From Desulfosudis oleivorans (lineage in GTDB: Bacteria > Desulfobacterota > Desulfobacteria > Desulfobacterales > SURF-7), in contig DYJD01000041.1 of NCBI GenBank assembly GCA_020723325.1, positions 1 to 47,645 of the forward strand: 47,645 nt of DNA. Direction: 5' to 3'. The position numbers and the translations under genes are program-made. Below are positions 1 through 8,807 of the stretch, piece by piece (the stretch's first letter is position 1; each line of letters begins with the position of its first letter). A model generated the notes under the pieces. It searched no databases. It worked only from the letters and a program-made list of their open reading frames with translations, and was not told where the DNA came from.

Positions 1-3000
1 ATCTTTTGCGTGACCCCGGCATTGTCCCAGGCGATGACGGTGATGGTAGCGGTCTCGCCGATCTTTACCCGGGCCGGGCTGACACCGATCTCCACATGGG
101 GCGGAACAGTATCCACACCGGTGAAGGCGCCCAGCGAGACGGTGACACTGACCGGACTATGGTAAGGTATAAGACTGCCGGGAACCGGGTTTTGATCAAA
201 GATCCTGCCGGCCGGCTGGATATCAATATATTCCTCGCTGACCGTACCCAGGGAAAGTTCTGCGGCATAAAGGGTTGCTTCGGCTTCCAATCGGTTCATC
301 CCGTTTACATCCGGGACTACTACCATTTTGATCCCCAGGGAAACCTGGTAATCCACGGAACTGCCGCTGATCACCATGGTGCCAGGGCCCGGATTCTGGC
401 TGATGACCCGGCCGGCGGGGACCGTATCGCTATAGGCTTGGGTAATGGTTCCGGTGATCAGGCCGGCCGCATTTAAAGCCGCCTCTGCCGCGCCGGCTGT
501 AAATCCCTTTAGATCGGGCACCGCCACCAATGGCTTGGCCGTGATGGTGACCATATCAACGTTGCTGTCGGCCAGCCCGTCATTGACAATGAGCTGTACC
601 ATGTACTCGCCGGGAAGATCGGCCACAAAAAAAGGCGCGGCTTCGGTGGGACCAAAAAGGACGGCCTGGCTCTGCTCAGGCTTTTGCACCACGGTCCATT
701 GATAGGTAAAAAAATCGTTTTCCGGGTCAAAAGAATTGCTGCCGTCCAGTTGAACGGTGTCTCCCTCGATAACGATCTGGTCCGGGCCGGCATCCGCGAC
801 AGGGGCCTGGTTGCCGATATTGAAAATGGCGGAAGCGCTATTGTTTTCTTCATCAATCTCGCTCAGTTTCCCTTTTCCAGTACCGTCATCATCAACACGC
901 ACGTGGATCGTTACCAGATCCTGAACCGGATTTTCCCATTGGCAGGAAACATCCTCATACCGCCCTGGATACAATCGGGTCTGAAGCCGGCTCTTGCCCA
1001 GAAAAACGCCACCATTGGCAGGATCTCCATTGTAAAAAGAAACATCGATGCCGCTTGGGGTGTGCAGGGCCCCACCGTTGCCGATGCGCGCTGTCAGGGT
1101 GACCGCAGCCGGCAGTCCGGCGCTGTCAAGACGCACATAGGAGGCGGTAAGATCAACACAGGCAAAGGGGTTGGGCATATCATTCTGCCGATAACTGTTG
1201 AATACCTCCCAGTTGTTGGCCTCGATGCGGGGAATAGCACCGTTTTCTTCCACATTGGTGATATGATAAGTATGCTGGTTCCAGATTCTGCGGGCATTCA
1301 CCCAGGTGTCGTTGGCGTCGCCGAAGACAAGAATGCCGGTGGGAGACGGTTTTACATAATAGTCGTTGGCCACAACAACGATTTCGGCATTGCCGTCATT
1401 GTCCACATCCGCAATAACCGGAAGCTCAAGCAAAGTGCCGGATCCGATTAAATACTGAAAAAGGATCTCACCATCCGTCCCGCGATAGATGCGCAGGTAT
1501 ACTTCATCCGCATAGACGACTTCCGCGCTGCCGTCGCCTTCAAAGTCGAACACCGCCGAACCGGTAAAATTAGAGGAATAATCCTGTGTGGTGCTCGTCC
1601 ATTTGACCTGGCCGTCGGACTCAAACACGACATACTGGAACCCGCCGGCGATACCGATCTCCGGCAATCCGTCATTGTCAAAATCCGCGATGGTGGGAGG
1701 CCCGCCATGATCGTTTCTAATGCCGTTTGGCGGTAAATCGATGGGGCCCCATTTGATGGTGCCGTTGTGCTCCAGAAGATAAACACACCCGTTTGCCACC
1801 AATACGATCTCGGGATATGGATCATCGTCGAAATCGGCAACAGCGGTATAGCCATCCCCCACCAGGGTATTTTGCCAATAGATTTCTCCATTGGAACGGT
1901 ATGCGGTCCCGCCGGCAATGATTTCAGGCGTGCCCTGCAGGTCGAGATCGGCCACACAAGACGTCCCCATTCCTGTTCCGGCAGTACCGATCCATTTAAT
2001 CGTACCATCATTGTTTAGCACGATCCGGCCCAGAATAATATCCGGCGCGCCGTCTTGGTCGATATCGGCCAAGGCGATACTGGACCAGATAAACTCGGGA
2101 TACGGGGCTTGGATAGTTTGGCTTATCCACTTTAGTGATCCATCGCCGTTGAAAGCCAAAACGTTTCGCCCATGGTCGGCGAGGGTGAAGATTTCCACTT
2201 TACCGTCATTATCCACATCGCCCACCGCCGCATTGAAACCGGGCGCAGTTCTATAGGTGGTAACTGCAAACAGCTCGCCGCTGCCGTCACCGCTGATGGC
2301 CCGTAAAATACCATCATAATAGTATCTGCCGCCTCTGAATGTAGTAAAAATAATGTCGGGGATATCTTGTTCATCCACTGCCCCATCGTGATTGTCATCA
2401 TTCAGATTCGCGACAACTGGAGCACACATGACTTGGTTGTAAAACGGGGCTATCGAACTGCCTTCCCATTTCCATTCCAGGGTCGGCATAAAGCTGCCCA
2501 CCTCCGGCTTGAACTCGCAGTCGGCCATGTTATGGGTGATATTGTTGTCTTCGTTGGACTCCGGTATTACTGAACCACTGTCCACAAAAGCGAAGATCCG
2601 GTTACCCTTGAACTGCATATGGGCCGCCACCGGCACGGTAACCGCAACTGTCGTTCCAGAATCTAGTACGCTGTCCACCATTTTGCTGCCGATGATGCTG
2701 TCCAGGCCGGCATCATAAATCTCATTGAAATTGCTGTCCTCAAAGAGGGTGAGCTGATACGTTCTTACCACATCTGCTGGGCCCTGATTTTGGACCGTGA
2801 CCTGAACCGATCCCACAATTTCAAGGGACTGGCTGTTCACGTCAGTGTCTGAAAGATCGAAATGCACGGGTATCAAATCCGGCAGGTCGTTCCAGACCGT
2901 GATTTGGACTTCAGCCGTGGCCGCACCGCCCAAGCCGGTGGCGGTCAGGACATAAGTGGTGGTTGCGCCGGGCGTGACCATTGTGGAGCCGCTCAAGTTC

Positions 3001-4652
3001 ACCGCTCCGAGGCCGGGCTCGATGGCGCAGGAATCGGCATTTGTCACACTCCAGGTGAGGGTGCAGGATTCGCCGGCATAGAGCCCGGTCCTGTCCGTGG
3101 TGAAGGTGATGGTCGGCAACTGGGAGTTCACCGTCACGGTTTTTTGGGCCGTGGCCGTGCCGCCCGGACCGGCGGCGGTAATGGTGTAAGTGGTGGTTTC
3201 GGCCGGATTGACTACTATGGAACCGTTCACAGACACCGGGCCGATACCCGGCTCGATCAAGCAGACTTCCGCATGCTGGGAAGTCCAGGAAAGGGTGGAC
3301 GCTTCGTTCTTTTTAATTGTTTCCGGATTCGCTTCCAAGGCGACGGTGGGTATTTGATGGACCGTAAGGGTCACAGTCGCCGTGGTGCTGCCGCCGAATC
3401 CCCGGGCGGTCATGGTATAGGTGGTGGTGTCCTGGGGTGATACCGTGATGGAACCGTTGACATCCACCGGGCCGATGCCCCGGTCGATCTCAACTTCATC
3501 CGCATACACACTGGTCCAGGAGAGCCTGGCTAGCTGCCCGGCAATAATCGTTGAAGGCTCAACCTTGAATTCCACCTGGGGCGGGGGAACAACCGTCACC
3601 GTGGTTGTGGCTTGGGCCGCGCCGCCAGGTCCCTGGGCGGTAATGCTATAGGTGGTGGTGACATTCGGTGTGATCTCTATGGTGCCGCCGGCCGGCACTG
3701 CTCCGATCCCCGGCTCGATCAAACAGGTCTCCGCATGCTGGGAAGTCCAGGAAAGTGTAGCGGTCGCGCCCAGGGGAATCTTTGGCGGGGCCACGGAAAG
3801 GGTGACCGTAGGCTTATGGTAAACCGTGACGGTGAGTTCTTTGGTCACCACACCGCCGGGGCCAGTGGCCGTGAGGGTATACAAGGTAGTCGCTAAAGGC
3901 GATACTGCTATGGATCCGTTCAAATCAACCCGGCCCAGGCCCGGCTCGATCACTACCTGATCCGCATGGCGGCTGGTCCAGGAAAGGGTGGTGGATTCGC
4001 CTTCGATAATGGGATTGGGCGCGGCGCTCAAAGTCGCCGTGGGCGGCGGGATCACAGTCAGGAGTACCTGGGCCGCGCTGGTGCCCCCGGCCCCGGTGGC
4101 GGTAATCGTGTAGGTGACTGTTTCCAGGGGGGAGACTGTTTTCGTGCCCGCAAGGTCCACGTCCCCGATTTCCGGCGAGATGGCACAGGTATCGGCCAGG
4201 TGGGAACTCCAGGAAAGCCGGGCGGTTTGTCCCAATAAAATCACGGCCGGATCAACGTTAAGAGTGACGGTGGGCGCCTCCTGGTAGACCTCAATGGTGA
4301 GATAGGTGCCGGGCTTGCTCCGCAGCTCCACCACCAGTTGGTTTTCCTGGGGGAGATCCGAGGGGAGTTCCAGCAAATACACTTGCTGCTTGAAGTCATC
4401 CGGGGTAAAGACGAGTTTCCCGTTGATGTAGATGAGAGCGCTCGTAACCCGGTCCGCGCCGCTTTCCGCGCCGTTCTTGATGACCAGACGGCCTTGGCCG
4501 GCCGTGGCCCGGAAGGTATCCTTATACACATTGGGCGCTCCCGTGGTGCGCATATATTTTTTGGGACCCATGATGGAGGAACCCAGCGCCCCGGAAGCCA
4601 ACAAGAAAATGCTTAAAGATGCCAACACCCAGGCCAAAACCGTCTTTTTCAT
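1..4652 (-). CDS. Giant secreted multidomain surface protein, N-terminal 1,550 residues (3' end beyond window)
   Basis: The frame is open from the ATG at 4652 to the window edge, so the C-terminus is missing. A signal peptide (MKKTVLAWVLASLSIFLLAS) is followed by a beta-rich N-terminal domain (about 26-124). Next come six tandem Ig-like repeats of 77 residues (125-586), each with LSWTS-type and TYTITA-type strands. A CARDB-like domain ending in ESNEDNN follows, then FG-GAP/VCBS calcium-type repeats (about 745-1110; DVDNDGKVEIF, DIDQDGAPDI, DFDNDGLPEIG). After these are a second CARDB-like domain, a PKD domain (APVADAGPDQ, about 1285-1370), two PASTA-like domains (VPDLKGF..., VPDVNGM...; about 1371-1505) and the start of another Ig-like domain. 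The protein is probably exported and cell-surface attached or released, acting in adhesion or glycan contact; that role is inferred from domain types. The start is supported by AGGGGCAGGGT just upstream and by the signal peptide. A sigma54-type promoter and a sigma54 activator gene lie upstream on the same strand. Confidence 0.9.
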   Translation of the reverse strand, partial: MKKTVLAWVLASLSIFLLASGALGSSIMGPKKYMRTTGAPNVYKDTFRATAGQGRLVIKNGAESGADRVTSALIYINGKLVFTPDDFKQQVYLLELPSDLPQENQLVVELRSKPGTYLTIEVYQEAPTVTLNVDPAVILLGQTARLSWSSHLADTCAISPEIGDVDLAGTKTVSPLETVTYTITATGAGGTSAAQVLLTVIPPPTATLSAAPNPIIEGESTTLSWTSRHADQVVIEPGLGRVDLNGSIAVSPLATTLYTLTATGPGGVVTKELTVTVYHKPTVTLSVAPPKIPLGATATLSWTSQHAETCLIEPGIGAVPAGGTIEITPNVTTTYSITAQGPGGAAQATTTVTVVPPPQVEFKVEPSTIIAGQLARLSWTSVYADEVEIDRGIGPVDVNGSITVSPQDTTTYTMTARGFGGSTTATVTLTVHQIPTVALEANPETIKKNEASTLSWTSQHAEVCLIEPGIGPVSVNGSIVVNPAETTTYTITAAGPGGTATAQKTVTVNSQLPTITFTTDRTGLYAGESCTLTWSVTNADSCAIEPGLGAVNLSGSTMVTPGATTTYVLTATGLGGAATAEVQITVWNDLPDLIPVHFDLSDTDVNSQSLEIVGSVQVTVQNQGPADVVRTYQLTLFEDSNFNEIYDAGLDSIIGSKMVDSVLDSGTTVAVTVPVAAHMQFKGNRIFAFVDSGSVIPESNEDNNITHNMADCEFKPEVGSFMPTLEWKWEGSSIAPFYNQVMCAPVVANLNDDNHDGAVDEQDIPDIIFTTFRGGRYYYDGILRAISGDGSGELFAVTTYRTAPGFNAAVGDVDNDGKVEIFTLADHGRNVLAFNGDGSLKWISQTIQAPYPEFIWSSIALADIDQDGAPDIILGRIVLNNDGTIKWIGTAGTGMGTSCVADLDLQGTPEIIAGGTAYRSNGEIYWQNTLVGDGYTAVADFDDDPYPEIVLVANGCVYLLEHNGTIKWGPIDLPPNGIRNDHGGPPTIADFDNDGLPEIGIAGGFQYVVFESDGQVKWTSTTQDYSSNFTGSAVFDFEGDGSAEVVYADEVYLRIYRGTDGEILFQYLIGSGTLLELPVIADVDNDGNAEIVVVANDYYVKPSPTGILVFGDANDTWVNARRIWNQHTYHITNVEENGAIPRIEANNWEVFNSYRQNDMPNPFACVDLTASYVRLDSAGLPAAVTLTARIGNGGALHTPSGIDVSFYNGDPANGGVFLGKSRLQTRLYPGRYEDVSCQWENPVQDLVTIHVRVDDDGTGKGKLSEIDEENNSASAIFNIGNQAPVADAGPDQIVIEGDTVQLDGSNSFDPENDFFTYQWTVVQKPEQSQAVLFGPTEAAPFFVADLPGEYMVQLIVNDGLADSNVDMVTITAKPLVAVPDLKGFTAGAAEAALNAAGLITGTITQAYSDTVPAGRVISQNPGPGTMVISGSSVDYQVSLGIKMVVVPDVNGMNRLEAEATLYAAELSLGTVSEEYIDIQPAGRIFDQNPVPGSLIPYHSPVSVTVSLGAFTGVDTVPPHVEIGVSPARVKIGETATITVIAWDNAGVTQK
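2895..4280 (-). repeat. Six tandem 231-bp units encoding Ig-like domains
   Basis: This block is exactly 6 x 231 bases, encoding six Ig-like domains of about 77 residues inside the giant surface protein. Shared words recur in each unit (LSWTS or LSWSS, IEPGIG or IEPGLG, TTTYTIT, GPGG). Units 3 and 5 are the most alike (both carry LSWTSQHAE and CLIEPGIG). The copies are diverged, so this is an old domain array, not a recent slippage tract. Confidence 0.85.
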
Positions 4653-4717
4653 ACCCTGCCCCTTTTGCCCTCGAAAAATGCTTTTATTGAGAAAAAAATC
4701 AATTTATCGGTTTATAT

Positions 4718-4733
4718 AGCGAGAAGCATGCCA
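4718..4733 (-). promoter_or_regulatory. Probable sigma54 (-24/-12) promoter for the giant surface protein
   Basis: On the minus strand the sequence TGGCATGCTTCTCGCT matches TGGCACG-N4-TTGCW with two mismatches. The invariant GG (4732-4731) and GC (4720-4719) are separated by the required 10 bases. Transcription would start near 4707, about 55 bases before the ATG at 4652. An NtrC-type activator gene lies just upstream on the same strand and palindromic candidate activator sites lie at 4811-4922. Confidence 0.6.
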
Positions 4734-4810
4734 TCCGGAATAAATCCGGGCCCAAGGCTTGCTGGACGGGGATTGGCGTGAAGGAAAAGCGCTTCGGCAA
4801 TCTTTCAAAT

Positions 4811-4922
4811 GGGTTCAACTTTAGTTGATGGTTTTGTTTTTGACCATAACCGATTTAGTTAATTTTCATGAAGTTAAGTTCAAAATTAACCAAAGTTGAA
4901 AAATCAATCAAAGTTGAACCCC
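4811..4922. promoter_or_regulatory. Nested inverted repeats, candidate upstream activator sites
   Basis: The outer arms are GGGTTCAACTTTAGTTGAT (4811-4829) and ATCAATCAAAGTTGAACCCC (4903-4922), matching with two mismatches. CAAAGTTGAA occurs at 4891-4900 and 4909-4918 as direct repeats 18 bases apart, and inverted (9/10) at 4814-4823. A second perfect inverted pair, GTTAATTTT (4858-4866) and AAAATTAAC (4882-4890), sits inside. The block lies about 100-215 bases upstream of the predicted sigma54 start site, the usual place for enhancer-type sites. Function is inferred. The rest of the 413-base gap 4653-5065 holds the sigma54 promoter and the repeat at 4979-5060. Confidence 0.55.
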
Positions 4923-4978
4923 TTCAGCCGATATGGTTGGAGATACCGGGAAGAAAGGCGCACCTCAAAAAGGACATT

Positions 4979-5060
4979 CGGCCTTGATCACCGTTTCGGC
5001 CGTATCGCGGCTGGAAGCCGCTCCCACAATAAAGGTCGGCCGAAACGATGATCAAGGCTG
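4979..5060. repeat. REP-like hairpin nested inside a 24-bp inverted repeat
   Basis: Arms 4979-5002 and 5037-5060 match at 22 of 24 positions when one is reversed. The 34-base centre reads, on the minus strand, TGTGGGAGCGGCTTCCAGCC followed by GCGA, the widespread proteobacterial REP-type palindrome, whose own stem is AGCGGCTTCCAGCCGC. The element begins five bases after the stop codon of the response regulator gene at 5066, so it may also end or stabilise that transcript. Confidence 0.75.
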
Positions 5061-5065
5061 GACAG

Positions 5066-6490
5066 TCACTTTCGGGAAAGATTCCGATTCTTCAGTCGTT
5101 TGCAGAGGGCCTGGGGGGTGACGCCAAGCATTTCAGCGGCCTGGGAACGATTGTGGCGGGTACGGCGCAGGGCCTCCTCGACCAAAAACGCCGTAGCCTC
5201 TTTAATAGTGGGGAGGCGGTCGCCAAAACGCATGGGTTCGTAATTCCGGATACCTGCGTGGGAATCTTGCTCCCATTGTGACTCGCCGGCCTTGATGTGA
5301 TCCTTGAACACCTCCAGGGACAACACCCCCCGGCGGTGCCGGGCCACCACGTCATACACCATGCCCTGGAATTCGCGGACATTGCCGGGAAACGCATAGT
5401 TCTCCAGTAGTGTGAGCAGTTCCTTGGGAGGCCAGGGCGGTTTTTTACCGGATTCTTGGGCGGCCAGGTGGAGAAAGTGCTCCAGCAAAAGGGGCAAATC
5501 TTCTTTGCGTTCACGCAAGGGCGGCACAAACACGTGATGCTTCTTCAACCGGAAAAGCAGATCCTTGCGAAATCCTTTGGTTTGGACGGCGTCCATCAGA
5601 TCCCGGTTGGTGGCCGCCACGATACGGGTGAGTGATTTCTTGGGAGCATCCGCGCCCAGGGGAAAATATTCCCCTTCCTGGAGCAGACGCAACAGCTTGA
5701 GCTGGGAATTGGGAGAAAGCTCGCCGATCTCATCAAGGAACAGCGTGCCGCGTATCGCTTTTTCCAAAAGCCCGGACCGCGCATGGCCGGCACCGGTGAA
5801 AGCGCCCCGGACGTGCCCGAAAAGGGTGTCGGCGAACAGGTGCTCATCAAGCCCCGCAACATTCACCGCCACAAACTTACCTTCCATCCCGGAAGCCTGA
5901 TGAATGGCCCGGGCGATGAGTTCCTTGCCAACTCCGGTTTCTCCAGTCACCAGCATCGGCAGCCTGGAATGGCTGATGGTTTCGATGTATTCGAACAAGG
6001 CAAACATGACAGCGTTTTGGGTGATGATATGGCGGAACGCCTCGGGATGCCGCAAGGCTTCCGGCCGCAGGTTGCGCTGCCGGGCCATATTTTCCCGATT
6101 AAGACTCCGATATTCCAGGGCCCGGTGTACCGTCGAAACCAGAAGCTCGATCCCCACCTCTTTGTTCAGGTAATCATGGGCACCTTGCTTCATGCAGCGC
6201 ACCACGGTTTTCACATCCTCATCAGCGGTGATGATGATGACCGGGACTTCCGGGTATTCCACATGGATTTGCGATAGAAGCGTCTCACCGTCCACTTGGG
6301 GCATATTCAGATCCAAAAGAACGATTTCAAAATCTTCCGCAGCCATGAGGGCCATCACTTGATGACTGTCCTGGCAGGTCACCACGTTGTTCAGACCTTC
6401 CTTGCCCAAAACCTTTTGAAAGGTCGCCAGAATTACCGGATGATCATCCACAATCAAAATCGGATGGGGAGGATTTTTGATAGAGGTCAT
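5066..6490 (-). CDS. NtrC-family sigma54-dependent response regulator
   Basis: This is a 474-residue three-domain activator. An N-terminal receiver domain carries the phosphoacceptor in VLLDLNMPQVDG. A central AAA+ sigma54-interaction domain has Walker A GETGVGKE, an intact GAFTGA loop (RGAFTGAGHA) and Walker B LFLDEIGELS. A C-terminal Fis-type helix-turn-helix follows (NRSQAAEMLGVTPQALCKRL). The intact GAFTGA motif means it should be able to contact sigma54 RNA polymerase. No sensor kinase is adjacent, so its partner is unknown. It is the nearest upstream gene to the giant surface protein on the same strand, with a sigma54 promoter between them, so that gene is the obvious candidate target (inference). 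The start at 6490 has no clear ribosome-binding site but matches the beginning of the receiver domain (PILIVDDHPV). Confidence 0.93.
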   Translation of the reverse strand: MTSIKNPPHPILIVDDHPVILATFQKVLGKEGLNNVVTCQDSHQVMALMAAEDFEIVLLDLNMPQVDGETLLSQIHVEYPEVPVIIITADEDVKTVVRCMKQGAHDYLNKEVGIELLVSTVHRALEYRSLNRENMARQRNLRPEALRHPEAFRHIITQNAVMFALFEYIETISHSRLPMLVTGETGVGKELIARAIHQASGMEGKFVAVNVAGLDEHLFADTLFGHVRGAFTGAGHARSGLLEKAIRGTLFLDEIGELSPNSQLKLLRLLQEGEYFPLGADAPKKSLTRIVAATNRDLMDAVQTKGFRKDLLFRLKKHHVFVPPLRERKEDLPLLLEHFLHLAAQESGKKPPWPPKELLTLLENYAFPGNVREFQGMVYDVVARHRRGVLSLEVFKDHIKAGESQWEQDSHAGIRNYEPMRFGDRLPTIKEATAFLVEEALRRTRHNRSQAAEMLGVTPQALCKRLKNRNLSRK

Positions 6491-6602
6491 AATTTTTGCT
6501 TAACTTGTTGCAAAATAAATGTAAATTTTATCGAATCCATGTTGTTTGGTGGCAAGACTTGGCACCATTAATTCATTGTTTTTTAAGGAAAGTCAAGAGA
6601 AA

Positions 6603-6672
6603 GCGTCTCGGCGTAGCGCCGACGCATATTCCTTTGGAATTCCCACCAATCCAGGCTTGGCCTGGCGCTACG
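6603..6672. repeat. Structured intergenic element with three stem-loops
   Basis: The 327-base gap 6491-6817 holds this element and the promoter at 6738. Stem one is at 6603-6625 (GCGT, bulge, CGGCG-TAG-CGCCG, ACGC). Stem two is at 6651-6665 (CCAGGC-TTG-GCCTGG). CGTAGCGCC (6612-6620) can also pair with GGCGCTACG (6664-6672). The arrangement resembles a dispersed intergenic repeat or a leftover of one. It lies upstream of the strong promoter, so it is not part of the downstream leader. I do not recognise the family. Confidence 0.45.
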
Positions 6673-6737
6673 ACCCCGACCCCGATGATAAAGTATTTTT
6701 GTACATGCGATTGCCCTGCCCTTCTCCCGGATTCAAT

Positions 6738-6766
6738 TTGACACCCATGCCCGCCTCCGATATAAT
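6738..6766 (+). promoter_or_regulatory. Consensus sigma70 promoter for the PilB/GspE-like operon
   Basis: TTGACA (6738-6743), a 17-base spacer and TATAAT (6761-6766) form a perfect housekeeping promoter. Transcription would begin near 6773, 45 bases before the GTG start at 6818. Confidence 0.85.
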
Positions 6767-6817
6767 TTTATGCAATAACTGGGGAATGAACGCAAGATCT
6801 CGTGAAGGAGCATAACC

Positions 6818-8785
6818 GTGGACGATGTGATGGAACCCGGTGGGAGTTCAAACGACATAACGGAATCAATCCCCGACAATGCCGATAAAGCCTTGGACAC
6901 TCCGGCCCCGGAGCCGCAGCCGGACCCCCTGACAGCCAAATACGGCGAAATCATCGCCATCCTGATCCGTTCCGAATATATAGCCCTGGAACAGGTGGAA
7001 TACGCGGAAAGAATCCGGAAAAAACTGCCTTCACCCAAACCGTTGCTGGAAATCCTGAAGGAGCTGAAATACATCACCGACGGCCGGGTGCGCGAAGCCA
7101 TCCGCACCAATCGTGTTTCCCTGCGCATCGGCAGTCTGCTGTTGGAATTGGGTTACATCAGCGCGGATGATTTGCAGGCGGCCTTTGAAATCCAGGCCGG
7201 GGACAAGTCCAAAAAACTCGGTGAAATCCTGGTGAGCCAGAACTATATCGACGAGCGCAAACTGGTGGAAATCTTGTCCCTGCAATTGGGCTTCCGGTAT
7301 GTGGAACTGGAATTCACCCACATCGACCGCCTGATTTTTGCCGCGGCCCCGGTCAAGTTTTATGAGAAACACAATTTCATCCCCATCCGCAAGGAAGACG
7401 ACTATGTGCTGGTGGCTTTTGCCGATCCCTTGGATCAACGCGATATCGGCGCGGCCAGGGAAGTCTTCGGCCGCAAGATCATTCCGGCCTTTGCCCTGAA
7501 AAGCGAAATCAACGCTGCCATTGAAAAGATCAAACGGGGAGCCCAGGCCAGAAGAAGCATCGACATGGATGAGGACTCCATTGCCGGTCTGGTGAACGGC
7601 ATCATCATCGCCGCCCTGGAAAACCGGGTGAGCGATATCCATATCGAACCCCTTCAGGACCGCCTGCGGGTGCGCTTCCGCCAGGACGGGGTGCTGCTCC
7701 ATCACAAGGACTTTCCGGTTGATGCGGCCCAGGCCATGACCAGCCGGATCAAAATCATGTGCCAGGCGGATATAGCCGAAAAACGAAGGCATCAGGGCGG
7801 ACGCATTTTTTTTGATCACACCGGCGGCCAACTGGATTTGCGCGTGTCGTTTTACGTGACGGTCTACGGTGAAAAAATCGTCATGCGCCTCCTGAACCGC
7901 AAGGGCCAATTATTGGAGCTCAGTCAGATCGGCATGCTGCCGCGCATGCTGGACCGTTTCCGGGACGAGGCCCTGATCAGCCCCAGCGGGGTCCTGATCA
8001 TCACCGGCCCCACCGGCTCGGGCAAGACTTCCACGGTCTACAGTTGCATCAACCATATCAACAGCCCCCAGATCAGCATCATCACCGCCGAGGAACCGGT
8101 GGAATACATCATCGACGGCATCGCCCAATGCTCCATCAACCCGAAAATCAATCTTACTTTTGAGGAAACCCTGCGCCACATCGTGCGTCAAGACCCGGAC
8201 GTGATCGTCATCGGGGAAATCCGTGACAACTATTCTGCGGAAGTGGCTGTGCATGCGGCCTTGACCGGCCACAAGGTTTTGACCACCTTTCATACCGAGG
8301 ACAGCATCGGCGGCCTGATCCGCCTCCTGAATATGGATATCGAGGCTTTTTTGATTTCCTCCACCGTGGTTTGCGTGGTGGCCCAGCGTCTGCTGCGCAA
8401 GGTCTGCCCTTCCTGCGAAATGCCGTACCAGCCCACCAGCAAGGATTTTCAGTTTCTGAGTTACGCCCCCACCGAGCTGCTAGGCGCCAATTTCAAGAAA
8501 GGCCGGGGTTGCGGCCAATGCAGACATACCGGTTATTTGGGCCGGACCGGTGTTTTCGAGCTGCTGATTCTCGACGAGCTGGTGCGCAACGCCATTTTAG
8601 AACGCAAAACCAGTCATGAAATCCGAAAAATCAGCGTCGAGTCCACCGGCCTGGTAACCTTGTTCGAGGACGGCATTGTCAAAGCCGCGGACGGCATTAC
8701 CACCATTGATGAAGTGCTGCGCTGCCTGCCGAAGCTGCAGAAACCACGGCCCTTGTCCACCCTGCGCCGCCTGGTGGGGGCATAA
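6818..8785 (+). CDS. PilB/GspE-type secretion ATPase with MshEN-like N-terminal repeats
   Basis: This 655-residue hexameric-type ATPase would power type IV pilus extension or type II secretion at the inner membrane. Walker A GPTGSGKT is at 397-404. The Walker B region is DPDVIVIGEIRD. His-box residues are in ALTGHKVLTTFHTED, and a tetracysteine zinc site is formed by CPSC and CGQC. Two MshEN-type motifs occur in tandem in the N-terminal part (RIGSLLLELGYISADDLQAA and KKLGEILVSQNYIDERKLVE), with a degenerate third copy before them. This fold is known to bind c-di-GMP in MshE. The start is GTG at 6818, with GAAGGAG seven bases upstream. No pilin, inner-membrane platform or secretin gene is in the window, so the machine it serves cannot be named. 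An HDOD gene follows 22 bases later. Confidence 0.92.
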   Translation: MDDVMEPGGSSNDITESIPDNADKALDTPAPEPQPDPLTAKYGEIIAILIRSEYIALEQVEYAERIRKKLPSPKPLLEILKELKYITDGRVREAIRTNRVSLRIGSLLLELGYISADDLQAAFEIQAGDKSKKLGEILVSQNYIDERKLVEILSLQLGFRYVELEFTHIDRLIFAAAPVKFYEKHNFIPIRKEDDYVLVAFADPLDQRDIGAAREVFGRKIIPAFALKSEINAAIEKIKRGAQARRSIDMDEDSIAGLVNGIIIAALENRVSDIHIEPLQDRLRVRFRQDGVLLHHKDFPVDAAQAMTSRIKIMCQADIAEKRRHQGGRIFFDHTGGQLDLRVSFYVTVYGEKIVMRLLNRKGQLLELSQIGMLPRMLDRFRDEALISPSGVLIITGPTGSGKTSTVYSCINHINSPQISIITAEEPVEYIIDGIAQCSINPKINLTFEETLRHIVRQDPDVIVIGEIRDNYSAEVAVHAALTGHKVLTTFHTEDSIGGLIRLLNMDIEAFLISSTVVCVVAQRLLRKVCPSCEMPYQPTSKDFQFLSYAPTELLGANFKKGRGCGQCRHTGYLGRTGVFELLILDELVRNAILERKTSHEIRKISVESTGLVTLFEDGIVKAADGITTIDEVLRCLPKLQKPRPLSTLRRLVGA

Positions 8786-8807
8786 GGAGGCCGGAAGAGT
8801 ATAAGCC

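Noticed and set aside
2895-4280. Regularly spaced repeats that could suggest a CRISPR array
   Set aside because: The units are 231 bases, diverged, and encode Ig-like domains in one open frame; there are no short identical repeats with unique spacers.
6555-6575. Possible sigma54 element (TTGGCACC) upstream of the ATPase operon
   Set aside because: No GC at the required -12 position. A perfect sigma70 promoter lies closer to the gene.
7031-7909. 292-codon minus-strand open frame
   Set aside because: Antisense shadow of the PilB/GspE-like ATPase, which has clear Walker and zinc motifs.
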